DNA from: Bradyrhizobiaceae bacterium | GTDB lineage: Bacteria > Pseudomonadota > Alphaproteobacteria > Rhizobiales > Xanthobacteraceae | Direction of reading: 5' to 3' | Length of the DNA: 64,000 nucleotides | NCBI GenBank assembly: GCA_003963435.1 | Contig: RXJC01000003.1 | Location: 124,001-188,000, forward strand | Part shown: piece after piece, positions 26,625-35,316 of the stretch | Numbering within the stretch: the first letter of the stretch is position 1 | Layout: the number at the start of each line of letters is the position of its first letter | Made by a program: the position numbers and the translations under genes | Notes under the pieces: generated by a model | What the model was told of the DNA's origin: nothing | Databases searched by the model: none | What the model saw: the letters and a program-made list of their open reading frames with translations, nothing else

Positions 26625-27616
26625 ATGTGCAGATCCACGTGATGTTTCGCGGTGAACACCTCTTCCGGCAGCCGGTTGAGATGCTCGTCCAGGAAGGGAT
26701 TAAGACCGAGCATGATCTTCTCGTTGCGAAACACACGATCGAACCCGGCGGCGATGTCTGCTTTCGTCAGTTCCTCCGGGTCCGTTCCGTCGGTACGGAT
26801 GAAAGCATGAACAGTCGCCGCGTCGACGAGAAGGGCGTGTCGGCCCGGCCGTCCCCGCTGAGCGTAGAAAGTAGCGCGCATCGTGAGGGGATCGTCTTCG
26901 TTTTCGGTGAACCAATTCTTGTGGTACGGGAGCCGATCTGAGAACGTGCCTACAAACGCATCATGCTCCTCGGTGTTGAATCCGAACGGCTCCAACTTCT
27001 TGAAGCCCCCGGATCGTTGCCGGGTGGCGTCGACTTCATCTCTCATGGTCTCGAGGGCGGGCGCGCCGATGACGCACAGAGGCGCATTGCATTGGTTTTC
27101 GAACGAAAGAATGAGGCGGCCGAGCTTCACGATGCCTTTTCTGTCGTCAGCCATGTTCTGAGCTTCGTCCAAGAAGACGCCATCGATGCCGTTGTGATTG
27201 ACGTTTTCTATGAGTGTTCCGACACCCTCGTCTTCACCCAAACGAAGGCTGCTCCGATCGTTGAAGATCTTGTCGTTGATAAGACGTGCCAAAGTGCGCG
27301 GCGTGGCGCCTCCCGTAAGATCAGCGTAGATGAACCGCTTTCCATTGCCGGACAACAATTGCACCTTCGCTTTCGATATCTTCTTGCCGGTCTGTTCCCG
27401 CAAAAGGCGCTTGACGATCTCGCTCTTGCCGCAACGAGACCACCCTATGACGTACGCACTGGCGTTCTCGCCGTCGTCGCGAGCCGATCCGAGCGACAGG
27501 CGAAGCATGTCGCGGGTCTCTTTCGCTTGCGGGTGCTCGACGAAGATCTCCCGGACCGATTTCCGCTTCGCGGCCAATACCGGCGAAGAGAGGATGCTTT
27601 GATATCTGCCGTCCAT
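26621..27616 (-). CDS. tnsC: TnsC/TniB-like AAA+ ATPase of the transposon
   Basis: 331 residues. Walker A is GWSRCGKSE (residues 58-66) and Walker B is GVFLDEAQN (about 145-153); sensor-type residues follow near VIGAPALE. This is the AAA+ regulator that bridges the transposase and the TniQ target protein and forms ATP-dependent filaments on DNA. The gene begins three bases after the tnsB stop, as in Tn7-like operons. A C-terminal helical region (about 250-331) may contact TnsB or TniQ. Nothing looks broken. Confidence 0.85.
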   Translation of the reverse strand: MDGRYQSILSSPVLAAKRKSVREIFVEHPQAKETRDMLRLSLGSARDDGENASAYVIGWSRCGKSEIVKRLLREQTGKKISKAKVQLLSGNGKRFIYADLTGGATPRTLARLINDKIFNDRSSLRLGEDEGVGTLIENVNHNGIDGVFLDEAQNMADDRKGIVKLGRLILSFENQCNAPLCVIGAPALETMRDEVDATRQRSGGFKKLEPFGFNTEEHDAFVGTFSDRLPYHKNWFTENEDDPLTMRATFYAQRGRPGRHALLVDAATVHAFIRTDGTDPEELTKADIAAGFDRVFRNEKIMLGLNPFLDEHLNRLPEEVFTAKHHVDLHI

Positions 27617-27619
27617 ATC

Positions 27620-30016
27620 CTAGTCGCTCCGCACTTCGTCGACCGGAAACCTCAGCTTCTTTCGCGGCTGCGTCGACGGCGAGGGCGTTACGGCAGCGGT
27701 CTCTCCGTTGACGATGGACGGCGGAAGCGGCGCAACCGGCGTGCCGTTGTGGGTCATCTCGACGGAGCGCGGCTTGAAAGTCCCGAATTTTTCGATCAGT
27801 TCTTCCGTGCGCGCCAGCGCCGGTTGTTCGGCACCATAGGCCAGCACTCCAGTCAGGCGCGGAAGTCGTGCATCCGGAAGATCGGAGGTCTTCGGCGGCA
27901 CTTGGTCCAGGGGCACCATGCCCATCGTCTCCAGTGCAGTGTCGAACAGATGGTTGAATCCTTCCTGGTGAGAGGCGTGGCCTGTCGGGGCGTGCTTTTT
28001 CGCCAGAATGAACTTCCGATGCATCTGCCACTGAAAGCGATTCAGGCCATGAGCCCGCTCATCCGTCGATTTCACATCGAATTCTTTCGGAAGATGCTCG
28101 TTCCCATGATCAAGGGCGGTCGGGTCGGCAACGATAGCGCGGCCGACGTCGAGGAGTGGGATGCGGATCCTAACAGGCGTCGGCACCTGCTCTCTCGGAC
28201 CGAAGCAGCCGGATCGAGCCCTCATCGCCTGTAGTTGCTTGGACTGGTACACGATGTTGTCGCGTTGAATGCCGTGCCGGTCGGTAGTCGCATCGACTTC
28301 GAGTGACGGGATCAGATCCCAGCGCTCCATTTCCTCCTTGGTCATGACCTGGGGTCGATGCGAAGGAGACGTCGCGCCGGCGAGCCAACGTTCCTCGGGG
28401 GTATCGTAGTCCATTCCGCGCTGCTTGCGGCGCGCATAGACCTCGATGAGCCACATGTGCAGCAACATGATGAAGTCGTCGATGGTGATGATGGCTTCCA
28501 GCTTGGGCCGTCTGGCGCCCCGATGTTGCGGACTCGATCCGGTCGATCCCTTCAGCCAGTCGATGAAGTCCGATTCCAAGGTTCCAAACCAGCGCTCCAC
28601 ATACGGTTTCGTGTCAGGCTGGTGCGGGACGGCATGCTCGAAACCGATCTGGACACGCGCGAGAGCCCTACGCATCTGCTCGCTAACGAACTCTTTCGCG
28701 TTGTCGTATCTGATCTTTCTCGGCTTACCGTAAGCGAGCCATGAACCTCTGATTTGAGGAAATCGCTTCGCGAGCCAATGCTTCGGCCTGATGGCGTTGT
28801 CCAACGCCATCAGAGCGGGGTAGAGGCCGCCCGGCTCGAAGGATGGAAACAAACCGAGCGGATAGCCCGAGTGGGTGTCCAAGATGACGCAGACCCAAAA
28901 GCGGGGAATCGCTGCAGCCGACCAAGCTTTGCCAAACGGCGTCTGTCCGAGAATGCCGAGAAAATCGAACTTGTGGTGGTCGATTTCGGCGACGTCCAAG
29001 ATGCGCGTCGGCCGCTCGAACTTGCCCGAGCCGCCGAACTCGAGGTCGGCCGCCTGTTTGCCTTTGTCTTTCGCCAGCCTGATCCAAGCGTTGTAGCGAC
29101 GAAATTCGGTTTGAACCGTCGTCAGTTTGGCTTCTGGAAGAGGTTTTTCGAGCGGCTCCTTCTCGGCCTCTCCGTTCGCAATCCGCTCCTCGTTCGCGGC
29201 GTTGCGCGCCTCCGTCTCCCTATTCCTGTCTAATAGGGGCGCATTCCGTTTTGATATCTCGAGGTTGACGCGAATGAGAATCTTGGTCGGCCCGAACTTT
29301 GGCGAGATGTCGAGCATCTTCCTGATTTCCAGGGCGATGATGCTGAAGATCTCGTCCGGCAGCTTGCGCTTCCGGGCTTTGATCGCGTTCAGGTGCACGC
29401 AGGCGCGTTCCTGCATCTGCGTTTCCAGCTCCTTCTTCACCCAGCGCAGCAAGGAGCGGCTCGAATTGTTCGGCTGGAAGATCTTCCTGCCGGCGGGGAG
29501 GGCCTGGTTCTCCGCGAAGATCTCGGCGTTGACCTGCTCGATGATGAGGTCGGCGTTATGGTGGCTTCGATCGAACGGCTTCCCCGGCGGCGCGATGAGC
29601 ATCCGGTTCACGAAGGCGGCGATGTACCGGTATTTCGTCTCCGCGAGGGTTCGCGGTCCTTGGTTGATAGTGCCGTAGGCCTTCGCGATCAGCGCGCGGG
29701 CCTCGTCCAATGATTTGGAGACGTCGAACGTCAGCCGCATTCGGCCCGGATGATAGTATTTTTCTTCGTCGAGCAGCTCGAAGAGTCTGGTGGTCGAATA
29801 GCGGGCGACTTCGCCGCGATCGACATTCAGGAAGAGGTGGGGGCCCTGGTCGGGCATCTTGCGCAAGAATCTGTGCGCAGCGTTGTCGATCAGGACGACC
29901 TGGTCGGCCTCGAGACCGTCGAACAGGATCGAATCCAATGAAGGCTCGATGTCGTTGCCTTCGGTCGCATGATAAGGAAGCGCAGTTTGCGGTTGTTCGG
30001 TGACGATATCCAGCAT
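27620..30016 (-). CDS. tnsB: TnsB/TniA-like DDE transposase
   Basis: 798 residues. An N-terminal helical DNA-binding half (about 1-320) is followed by the retroviral-type integrase core: AEIDHHKFD (D346), KIRYDNAKEF (D438) and TKPYVERWFGTL (E474). The D438-E474 spacing of 35 residues is the classic DD35E. A Mu-type C-terminal beta domain lies around 560-640 (VDATTDRHGIQRDNIVYQS). It cuts the 3' ends and joins them to target DNA. The ATG at 30016 overlaps the tnsA stop by one base (TGATG), so translation is coupled. The C-terminal 100 residues are Pro-rich and probably bind TnsC. Confidence 0.9.
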   Translation of the reverse strand: MLDIVTEQPQTALPYHATEGNDIEPSLDSILFDGLEADQVVLIDNAAHRFLRKMPDQGPHLFLNVDRGEVARYSTTRLFELLDEEKYYHPGRMRLTFDVSKSLDEARALIAKAYGTINQGPRTLAETKYRYIAAFVNRMLIAPPGKPFDRSHHNADLIIEQVNAEIFAENQALPAGRKIFQPNNSSRSLLRWVKKELETQMQERACVHLNAIKARKRKLPDEIFSIIALEIRKMLDISPKFGPTKILIRVNLEISKRNAPLLDRNRETEARNAANEERIANGEAEKEPLEKPLPEAKLTTVQTEFRRYNAWIRLAKDKGKQAADLEFGGSGKFERPTRILDVAEIDHHKFDFLGILGQTPFGKAWSAAAIPRFWVCVILDTHSGYPLGLFPSFEPGGLYPALMALDNAIRPKHWLAKRFPQIRGSWLAYGKPRKIRYDNAKEFVSEQMRRALARVQIGFEHAVPHQPDTKPYVERWFGTLESDFIDWLKGSTGSSPQHRGARRPKLEAIITIDDFIMLLHMWLIEVYARRKQRGMDYDTPEERWLAGATSPSHRPQVMTKEEMERWDLIPSLEVDATTDRHGIQRDNIVYQSKQLQAMRARSGCFGPREQVPTPVRIRIPLLDVGRAIVADPTALDHGNEHLPKEFDVKSTDERAHGLNRFQWQMHRKFILAKKHAPTGHASHQEGFNHLFDTALETMGMVPLDQVPPKTSDLPDARLPRLTGVLAYGAEQPALARTEELIEKFGTFKPRSVEMTHNGTPVAPLPPSIVNGETAAVTPSPSTQPRKKLRFPVDEVRSD

Positions 30017-30813
30017 CAGACGTGTCCCTTGCGGACGATCGTGTCGCCGTCGATCGGCGAGAACGTGTCGATCGAGACGATATTTTCCGGGATGCGCGAG
30101 AGCACCACGCCGCGCGGGAAGATGGTCTCGGCCAGGATGGTTTCGCAGTGAGACATCGGCAATGAGCCGCCTGCCTCCATCAATGCCGAGACGAGCCGGT
30201 TCAGGTCCTCCGGTTCGATGTCCCAACGATCGTTCGCGATGATCTCATCGACGATATCCGGATCGCCCCAGCGCTTTGCAAGCCCGCGCTCCGTGACCAC
30301 GCGCCAAGGCACGCCAGCGAGCCGGTAAGCGAGCCGGACGCGGCGTAGGCGAGCCCGCAGAAGCTTGGCGTCCTCCCATCTCGCCCTTCCGTCCTCGTCC
30401 CAATCCGCGGGCCTTGGCGGCCTGAGCTCCTCCCAACCCTTGACTTCGTAGCGCACGAAACGGGCAACCTTGACGGGGTATCGCACGAACGCCCCATCTT
30501 CCTCGATCAGGTAGTCCGGGGTGTAGATCTCGTTCCGATGTTCGCCGAACAGATTCATCCGGATCGTCTCCGGTTGAGCCCAGACCCGCTTTACGCGCAG
30601 GAGGCAGTCGGCCGCCCTGACCAGACGTTCCTCGAACCCTCCTTCATGGATCAAGTGACGCCCCATCTTGCGGCTGAAATGGCCCCCGACCACGTGATTG
30701 CGCCGGCCAGTGATCACCTGCCGCGTGGCCTCGTTGTCTTCCAAACGGAAGACCTCGACGCCGTCGCAGAGATGCTCCCAGACCGGCGCGATCTTTCGAC
30801 GATTACGTGGCAT
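30016..30813 (-). CDS. tnsA: TnsA-like endonuclease
   Basis: 265 residues. It has the restriction-enzyme-like fold expected of TnsA, which cuts the 5' ends of the element. Candidate active-site residues are Glu at 61-62 (GGFEERLVRA), Asp100 in EIYTPDYLI, and Glu123-x-Lys125 in RYEVKGWEEL. The C-terminal half (AKRWGDPDIVDEIIANDRWD) fits the TnsA winged-helix part. Presence of TnsA indicates cut-and-paste movement, unlike TniA-only elements that copy themselves. The start lies inside the end of the small upstream gene (overlap 11 bases) and its stop overlaps tnsB. Confidence 0.82.
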   Translation of the reverse strand: MPRNRRKIAPVWEHLCDGVEVFRLEDNEATRQVITGRRNHVVGGHFSRKMGRHLIHEGGFEERLVRAADCLLRVKRVWAQPETIRMNLFGEHRNEIYTPDYLIEEDGAFVRYPVKVARFVRYEVKGWEELRPPRPADWDEDGRARWEDAKLLRARLRRVRLAYRLAGVPWRVVTERGLAKRWGDPDIVDEIIANDRWDIEPEDLNRLVSALMEAGGSLPMSHCETILAETIFPRGVVLSRIPENIVSIDTFSPIDGDTIVRKGHV

Positions 30814-31027
30814 CGCGACCTTCGTCGAGAAGACGCATGGCCCGCGTTTCTTCGATATGATCGAGAAACGCCGTCAGGTACCTGACGCTGATGAACTCGA
30901 TCGACCCATCGGTGTAGATGCGAGCCGGCCTACCGAATTGACCGTCGTGTCCATCTACGAACCGTTCGAGCTTCGCGAAGAAGCGCTCGGCTTCAGTCTT
31001 GCGGGTGAGCGAAGGGATAACGGGCAT
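30803..31027 (-). CDS. Small protein upstream of tnsA, 74 aa
   Basis: MPVIPSLTRKTEAERFFAKL, then PARIYTDGSIEFISVRYLTA and FLDHIEETRAMRLL. A compact alpha/beta protein. The ATG at 31027 follows AAGG by seven bases and the gene overlaps tnsA by 11 bases, making it the first gene of the tnsABC-tniQ transcript. It is not a known core Tn7 protein. A regulatory or DNA-end-binding role is possible, but there is no recognisable motif. Confidence 0.65.
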   Translation of the reverse strand: MPVIPSLTRKTEAERFFAKLERFVDGHDGQFGRPARIYTDGSIEFISVRYLTAFLDHIEETRAMRLLDEGRDAT

Positions 31028-31526
31028 GGAAGACCTTTTCGCCAGAGAGTCGGAACGTGCAGCCGCTTGACGCTGCACGGATTCGGTCCGGCAAAAGATC
31101 ACCAAGAAAGACTCTTGCGACTTGGAATCGGACGTGCGATTCTCGGTCGGCCAAGAGGATATCTTGGTCGTTCTGCCGAATGGTGACCGGAGACAATCCG
31201 GATATTGGCGGACATGGGTCTAAGGCTGGCTTTTGTGGGCGCCGAAGACCTTTCTAACTACGCGCGATCGGAGTCCGCTCCGGTCGCGCGTCTACGCAAG
31301 CTGGTGCATGATGTTGTCCTTGCCGCGCCGGTATGGCGCATCGCATTGAATAACATGCGCGTTTTGGAATCCTATCGAAATGAATCTGGTGGATTTCGGA
31401 TGCGGTTTTTCGGTCGTTTTGCGGAAAATCATCTGAGTGGTCCTGATAGTGTCGCCAAATTTTGCGCCTATTGACTCTTGTCTTCGTTTGCTGCACGCGC
31501 GCGCGAAGTATGCGGCACCCCAGGCG
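31028..31526. promoter_or_regulatory. Leader of the transposition operon with imperfect inverted repeats
   Basis: About 500 bases with no convincing gene between the recombinase gene and the tns operon. GGCA-N7-ACCAAGA at 31090-31107 is mirrored by TCTTGGT-N5-TGCC at 31162-31177, and CCAAGA-N5-TCTTGG lies at 31151-31167. These overlapping repeats probably include the tns promoter and a binding site. Short frames exist on both strands (such as plus 31205-31474) but have no ribosome site. Confidence 0.4.
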
Positions 31527-32390
31527 CTAAGCGTCCCTCGTCGTAAAATATCGCCACGCACTCGCGATGCCGATTCCCAGCGCCGCTGCGACGACCTCGG
31601 GCGCCGCTCCGGATCGCGCGAGATCGAAGCCGATCGTGTTACGTAGCGAAGTCGGGACGGCCGAACGTGAGACCCCGGCTAAGCTCCTCGATCGACGGAA
31701 GGCGAGTTGAAACGAGCGCGCCGAAAGCCGGGTGCGCCGCTTGGTCACGAACAGCGGATCGTCGTCGCCGAGCTCGAACGGGACGTGATCGAGATATCCG
31801 TTTAGCCGATCGATCGCTTCTTGCGAGATCGTGGCCGGTCGAGGCTCGAGATGCGACTGGCGGACGAGGACGGCGGCAAGGATCGGGCTGAAGTCGCGAA
31901 GGTTCAACCCAACGATTTCGGCCGTCGTCAAGGCTGAAGTGGCTGCGACGTGGATCGCAGCCGAGTCGCGCATGCGCGTCCAGCTATCCTCGTGGTCCCA
32001 AGTCGAGAGAATAGTCTCGATGGATTCTTTCTCGACCGGTTCTCGGTGCACCCTGCCGCAAGGAGGAAGGCGGCAACTCAAGAGCTTTGAGCAGTCGTGC
32101 GACCCCTCCTGAGCAAGAAAGCGTGCGAAGTTTCGTAGACCTGCAAACCGCCTGTAGATGGTGGAGGCGGCGGCGCCGTCAGCGCTCCAAAGCTCCGCGA
32201 CACGGTCGGCTGCCGACTGGTCCATCGCGACGACTGCGGAGATGTCGATGCTACCGATGGCCTCGGCGACATCCCTTAGATCTCGAGCGTAACAGTCGAC
32301 CGTCGACGGGGCCGAGCCCGCCGTGGCAATGGCGTCGAGCCAGAAAATGCTGTCTGGAACGAAAGGTAGCGTCTGTTCCTGCGTGACCAT
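31527..32390 (-). CDS. Tyrosine recombinase-like protein lacking several catalytic residues
   Basis: 287 residues with the XerC-like layout: an N-terminal SAM-like core-binding domain (SAPSTVDCYARDLRDVAEAI, then STIYRRFAGLRNFARFL) and a C-terminal catalytic fold. Where active enzymes have TGLR-SE, this reads TSALTTAEIVGLN, losing the first Arg. The HxLRH box reads PTSLRNTIG, keeping only the second Arg. LGH reads LGIG. The final Tyr is present in AWRYFT. It probably cannot recombine DNA but may still bind it. Last gene of the accessory operon, starting about 20 bases after a small frameshifted gene. Confidence 0.75.
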   Translation of the reverse strand: MVTQEQTLPFVPDSIFWLDAIATAGSAPSTVDCYARDLRDVAEAIGSIDISAVVAMDQSAADRVAELWSADGAAASTIYRRFAGLRNFARFLAQEGSHDCSKLLSCRLPPCGRVHREPVEKESIETILSTWDHEDSWTRMRDSAAIHVAATSALTTAEIVGLNLRDFSPILAAVLVRQSHLEPRPATISQEAIDRLNGYLDHVPFELGDDDPLFVTKRRTRLSARSFQLAFRRSRSLAGVSRSAVPTSLRNTIGFDLARSGAAPEVVAAALGIGIASAWRYFTTRDA

Positions 32391-32411
32391 GGAAACTCGC
32401 CAAGTTAGACT

Positions 32412-32685
32412 TCAAAAGTCAGGCGCCCGAGCCACCGCCGTAGCGCGTTCGGCAAGCGGCCATACCGAATGATGGCGGTCGTGCCTCTCGACGCGGCAGG
32501 CGCCGACCCGGGGCCGGCATGCCGGTCAAATGATTGGCGGCCTCCGCCAAGTCGATTTCGCAGCTCGAGATCGACGCAGAAGCGGAAACGTTCGGTATCC
32601 GGAGCGAACCTACGACACGCCCGCCTGGTTCGAACCCGCCAGGGCCGATCTCCACTGTTACGCAAAGCATATACGCCTCCATCAT
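32412..32685 (-). pseudogene. Small rhizobial-type hypothetical gene, probably frameshifted
   Basis: From ATG 32685, five bases after the FtsH-like stop, the frame reads MMEAYMLCVTVEIGPGGFEP, then VGSLRIPNVSASASISSCEI and AEAANHLTGMPAPG. The natural continuation VERHDRHHSVWPLAERATAV is in another frame, ending at 32412. The unshifted frame instead ends at 32419 with a low-complexity tail. Small rhizobial proteins with this start and an HDRxxSVW ending are familiar to me, which is why I infer one frameshift near 32480. It could also be a real alternative C-terminus. Confidence 0.45.
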
Positions 32686-32689
32686 TTGC

Positions 32690-34609
32690 CTAGGGATTTT
32701 GAGTTCCGGGACGACGGTTGTCCTCGAACAGGATTCGGATCGCCTCGCCGGACAGGTGCCGCTTCTCGGCGAGGGCATTTGCGACGGCGACGATGGCGTC
32801 TTGATTACCCCGGACCAGCCGGGCGGCCCGCTTCTGCAGGCGGACCAGATCGGTTTCTACGCGCCGGCGCAGCGTCTTGTCCCGCGAAACGGCCTTGAGA
32901 ACGCGACGGTAATCCGACGTAAAAGCGAGATCGTCTCCCAAACCCGTCGCATGAAGCGATGCGATCATCCGAGTGGCGATCGCCATGTCGCTCTCCTCAT
33001 CAAGACCGCTGCCAACGGAAACTTCTCCAATCAGCAAATGCTCGGCAGCCCGACCGCACAAGGTAGCCACGACGCGGGCCTCGAAGTCGCGTCTTGTCGG
33101 AAGATCGCCGTCATCCTGGACTGACGTCGTCTGTCCGGCGGCGCCATCCCGCGTCCGGACGACGATGCCGCGCAGGGTGGCGCAACGCAGGACCAGGATG
33201 CCGACGGCGTGCCCGGCCTCGTGCACGCAGATTCGGCGCAAGCGCGCGGGTGGAATGGCCTCGTCGGGCAGCGCGACCGCACGGACGTCATCGGCGCGGA
33301 GCGACCGGTCCTCGCGACGGGCGATCCGTCTCGCATCGCGCGTCACCATCATGAGTTCGGCGCCCGTTGATCCCTCGAGGAGCCGTCCGAGCTCGGCACG
33401 CTCGCCGCTCTCGATCTCCGGCAGATAGTGGGAGAGAATGTTGATCGTGCCGGCGAGATCAGGACGCCGGACCTCGATGGCCTTTTCGTAGCGTCCCGGG
33501 CGCAAGAGCGCCGAGTCGATGCGATCGAGATAATTTGTGCAGGCGATGAAAATTGTCTCCTCGCCACGACCGCTGCCGCCGCGCGAAAAAGCATCGTCCA
33601 ACCTGAGCATGAAGTTGGTCAAAACGGGTAACCACCAGTCACGGCCTCTACTAGAAATTGTGGATCGGTCTGGCAACGCGTCAAGCTCGTCCAATAGAAA
33701 AACACAACTATGGGTAGATATCATTTCGAACATGGCATTGGTCGCCTGCACGACCCCGCCGAGCGCTCCATCCGACCGAGCGAAAAGATCTGCGACCGAA
33801 TAAGCGAGGAGGGGGCGATTCATATGCTTCGCCACCAGTTTTGCCAGGGTCGTCTTACCGGTTCCGGTTTCGCCGAACAGCACTACTGAACGGCTCAATT
33901 GGCTGAAAGGAACACGGTCTTTCAGATCGGTAGCCAAGTCTAAAAAAAATCGGCGAGCCGCGCCGTATTCGATGGCTGTCTGGAGTGACGGCAATCGATC
34001 GTCGCCTTCAGAACCGATCCGCCGCCTTGTGGCTCGCTCCATGCGGGTGACGATCTGGCGGGAGGTCGATCCGGGCCGGAAGGCGGCAGCCAAATCGTTG
34101 ATGTCCAGGCCGGTGCCCACAAGAGCAGGCACGTCCGCGGTGACGGTACGGCTTAGATGCCTTTCGAGCACCTGCCGGAGGGCCTCGCCGGTTGGCGAGG
34201 ACAAACGGATCGTGTGGTCCGCGCTCGCGATCAGCGTCGAGGGGAGGATATCTGACGACGTGGCGATGCCTACGACCGAGCGGCCGTCGACCAGAACCCC
34301 AGACACGCTGGAGTTTCCGACCGTCCCCTTGTGTTCGGAGCGGGAAGACCCGTCCCTGGCGATGATGTGCCAACGATCGCCGTACCGACGCTTCCAGAAC
34401 CTTTCACAGGGGGAAACCCATGTCGCAGCGGGCACGATCACAATGATCGCTAACGGCGCCTTGCCGGAGACGGAGCGCCGCAGCGCCGACGTCAACGCTT
34501 CCTCGAATGCGACTTCGAGGATAGCGTCGGTCGGCAGGCGTTTTTTGTCGCCGGGCATTTCACTCTCCGGAATGTCGACTTCGATCGGACGCAGATCCCG
34601 AAAGCTCAC
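32690..34609 (-). CDS. Soluble FtsH-like AAA+ zinc metalloprotease
   Basis: 639 residues. A unique N-terminal region of about 200 residues replaces the membrane helices of FtsH; no transmembrane segment is seen. The AAA+ module has Walker A GETGTGKT (246-253), Walker B VFLLDE (303-308), sensor Asn in CTNYLDRID (359) and Arg in LLRPGRYEKA (370/373). The M41 peptidase has HEAGH (463-467) and the third zinc ligand Asp541 in EESDMAIATRM. It should unfold and degrade proteins in the cytosol. Its GTG start overlaps the upstream stop (GTGA). An intact protease of this kind as cargo in a transposon operon is unusual; substrate and partner are unknown. Confidence 0.85.
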   Translation of the reverse strand: MSFRDLRPIEVDIPESEMPGDKKRLPTDAILEVAFEEALTSALRRSVSGKAPLAIIVIVPAATWVSPCERFWKRRYGDRWHIIARDGSSRSEHKGTVGNSSVSGVLVDGRSVVGIATSSDILPSTLIASADHTIRLSSPTGEALRQVLERHLSRTVTADVPALVGTGLDINDLAAAFRPGSTSRQIVTRMERATRRRIGSEGDDRLPSLQTAIEYGAARRFFLDLATDLKDRVPFSQLSRSVVLFGETGTGKTTLAKLVAKHMNRPLLAYSVADLFARSDGALGGVVQATNAMFEMISTHSCVFLLDELDALPDRSTISSRGRDWWLPVLTNFMLRLDDAFSRGGSGRGEETIFIACTNYLDRIDSALLRPGRYEKAIEVRRPDLAGTINILSHYLPEIESGERAELGRLLEGSTGAELMMVTRDARRIARREDRSLRADDVRAVALPDEAIPPARLRRICVHEAGHAVGILVLRCATLRGIVVRTRDGAAGQTTSVQDDGDLPTRRDFEARVVATLCGRAAEHLLIGEVSVGSGLDEESDMAIATRMIASLHATGLGDDLAFTSDYRRVLKAVSRDKTLRRRVETDLVRLQKRAARLVRGNQDAIVAVANALAEKRHLSGEAIRILFEDNRRPGTQNP

Positions 34610-35202
34610 TCGCGCAGTCTCGTCAGAGTTCTCGGTCCGAGCGGCGCCGATACAAGGTCCAGTGCGATGAGATCGATGCAGGCGAGAGCCATCACCGACG
34701 GCACCGGATCGCGGTCGGTCCGCAGGCTTTTCAAGAGATCCGCGAGCGGCATGGCTCCTTCGTCCGTCAGGGCGCCGAGGATCTGCAGGCGCAGGCCGAT
34801 TTCGACCGAGTGGTCTGCGTGTTTCCAGACCATCCTCGCGTTCGTGCAGCCGGGCTCGTTGAGGATCTCGGACTCCGTCCGGACCAAAGGGCGAAGACCC
34901 AGATCGAGAAGGCTCTGCGCGACGAGTAGGCGCTGCGCCGTGGAGCGGCGTGGCCTGGCTTCGACGACATCCAAATGATAACGACCGTCGTCGCGCTGGA
35001 TGACGACGGCATCTATCTTCGTCAGCGCGGTGGCGATCTGATCCTCCGACAGATACTCGATCGATCTAACAGTGGGGTCGAGCGAGGCCTGTACCAGCGC
35101 GTCCCGCATAAGATGATGCCGCACTGGTATCGCTCGGCCGCATTTTGCCGACACGAACTGACCCTTGCGGTCGAAGCCGCCACTCATCCTTTCGATGCGC
35201 AT
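34606..35202 (-). CDS. TnsA-like/winged-helix protein, paralog 2
   Basis: About 198 residues from ATG 35202 (open to 35265). An N-terminal alpha/beta part, RHHLMRDALVQASLDPTVRS then TKIDAVVIQRDDGRYHLDVV and EARPRR, resembles a TnsA-type nuclease fold in which the usual ExK reads EAR, so activity is doubtful. The C-terminus, SVEIGLRLQILGALTDEGAM then LADLLKSLRT, looks like a winged helix. The protein encoded at 36376-37095 has the same order of elements, so the two are diverged paralogs. The stop overlaps the FtsH-like start. The function is inferred only by fold resemblance. Confidence 0.6.
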   Translation of the reverse strand: MRIERMSGGFDRKGQFVSAKCGRAIPVRHHLMRDALVQASLDPTVRSIEYLSEDQIATALTKIDAVVIQRDDGRYHLDVVEARPRRSTAQRLLVAQSLLDLGLRPLVRTESEILNEPGCTNARMVWKHADHSVEIGLRLQILGALTDEGAMPLADLLKSLRTDRDPVPSVMALACIDLIALDLVSAPLGPRTLTRLRE

Positions 35203-35316
35203 GAGTTCACCCACTTTCGCCGTGCGGATAACCGAATGAGTGGCTGGGTTCTTCCGCCAGGGCACGGAAAAGGCGCGGAAGCCGCAACCCGCGCTGCCAA
35301 TCGATGGCTCCCATCT

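Noticed and set aside
26963..28234. Long plus-strand frame opposite tnsC and tnsB
   Set aside because: It is antisense to two genes with catalytic motifs and has no recognisable domain or ribosome site.
31205..31474. 89-residue plus frame in the tns leader
   Set aside because: No ribosome site, no family; the stretch has inverted repeats better explained as regulatory DNA.
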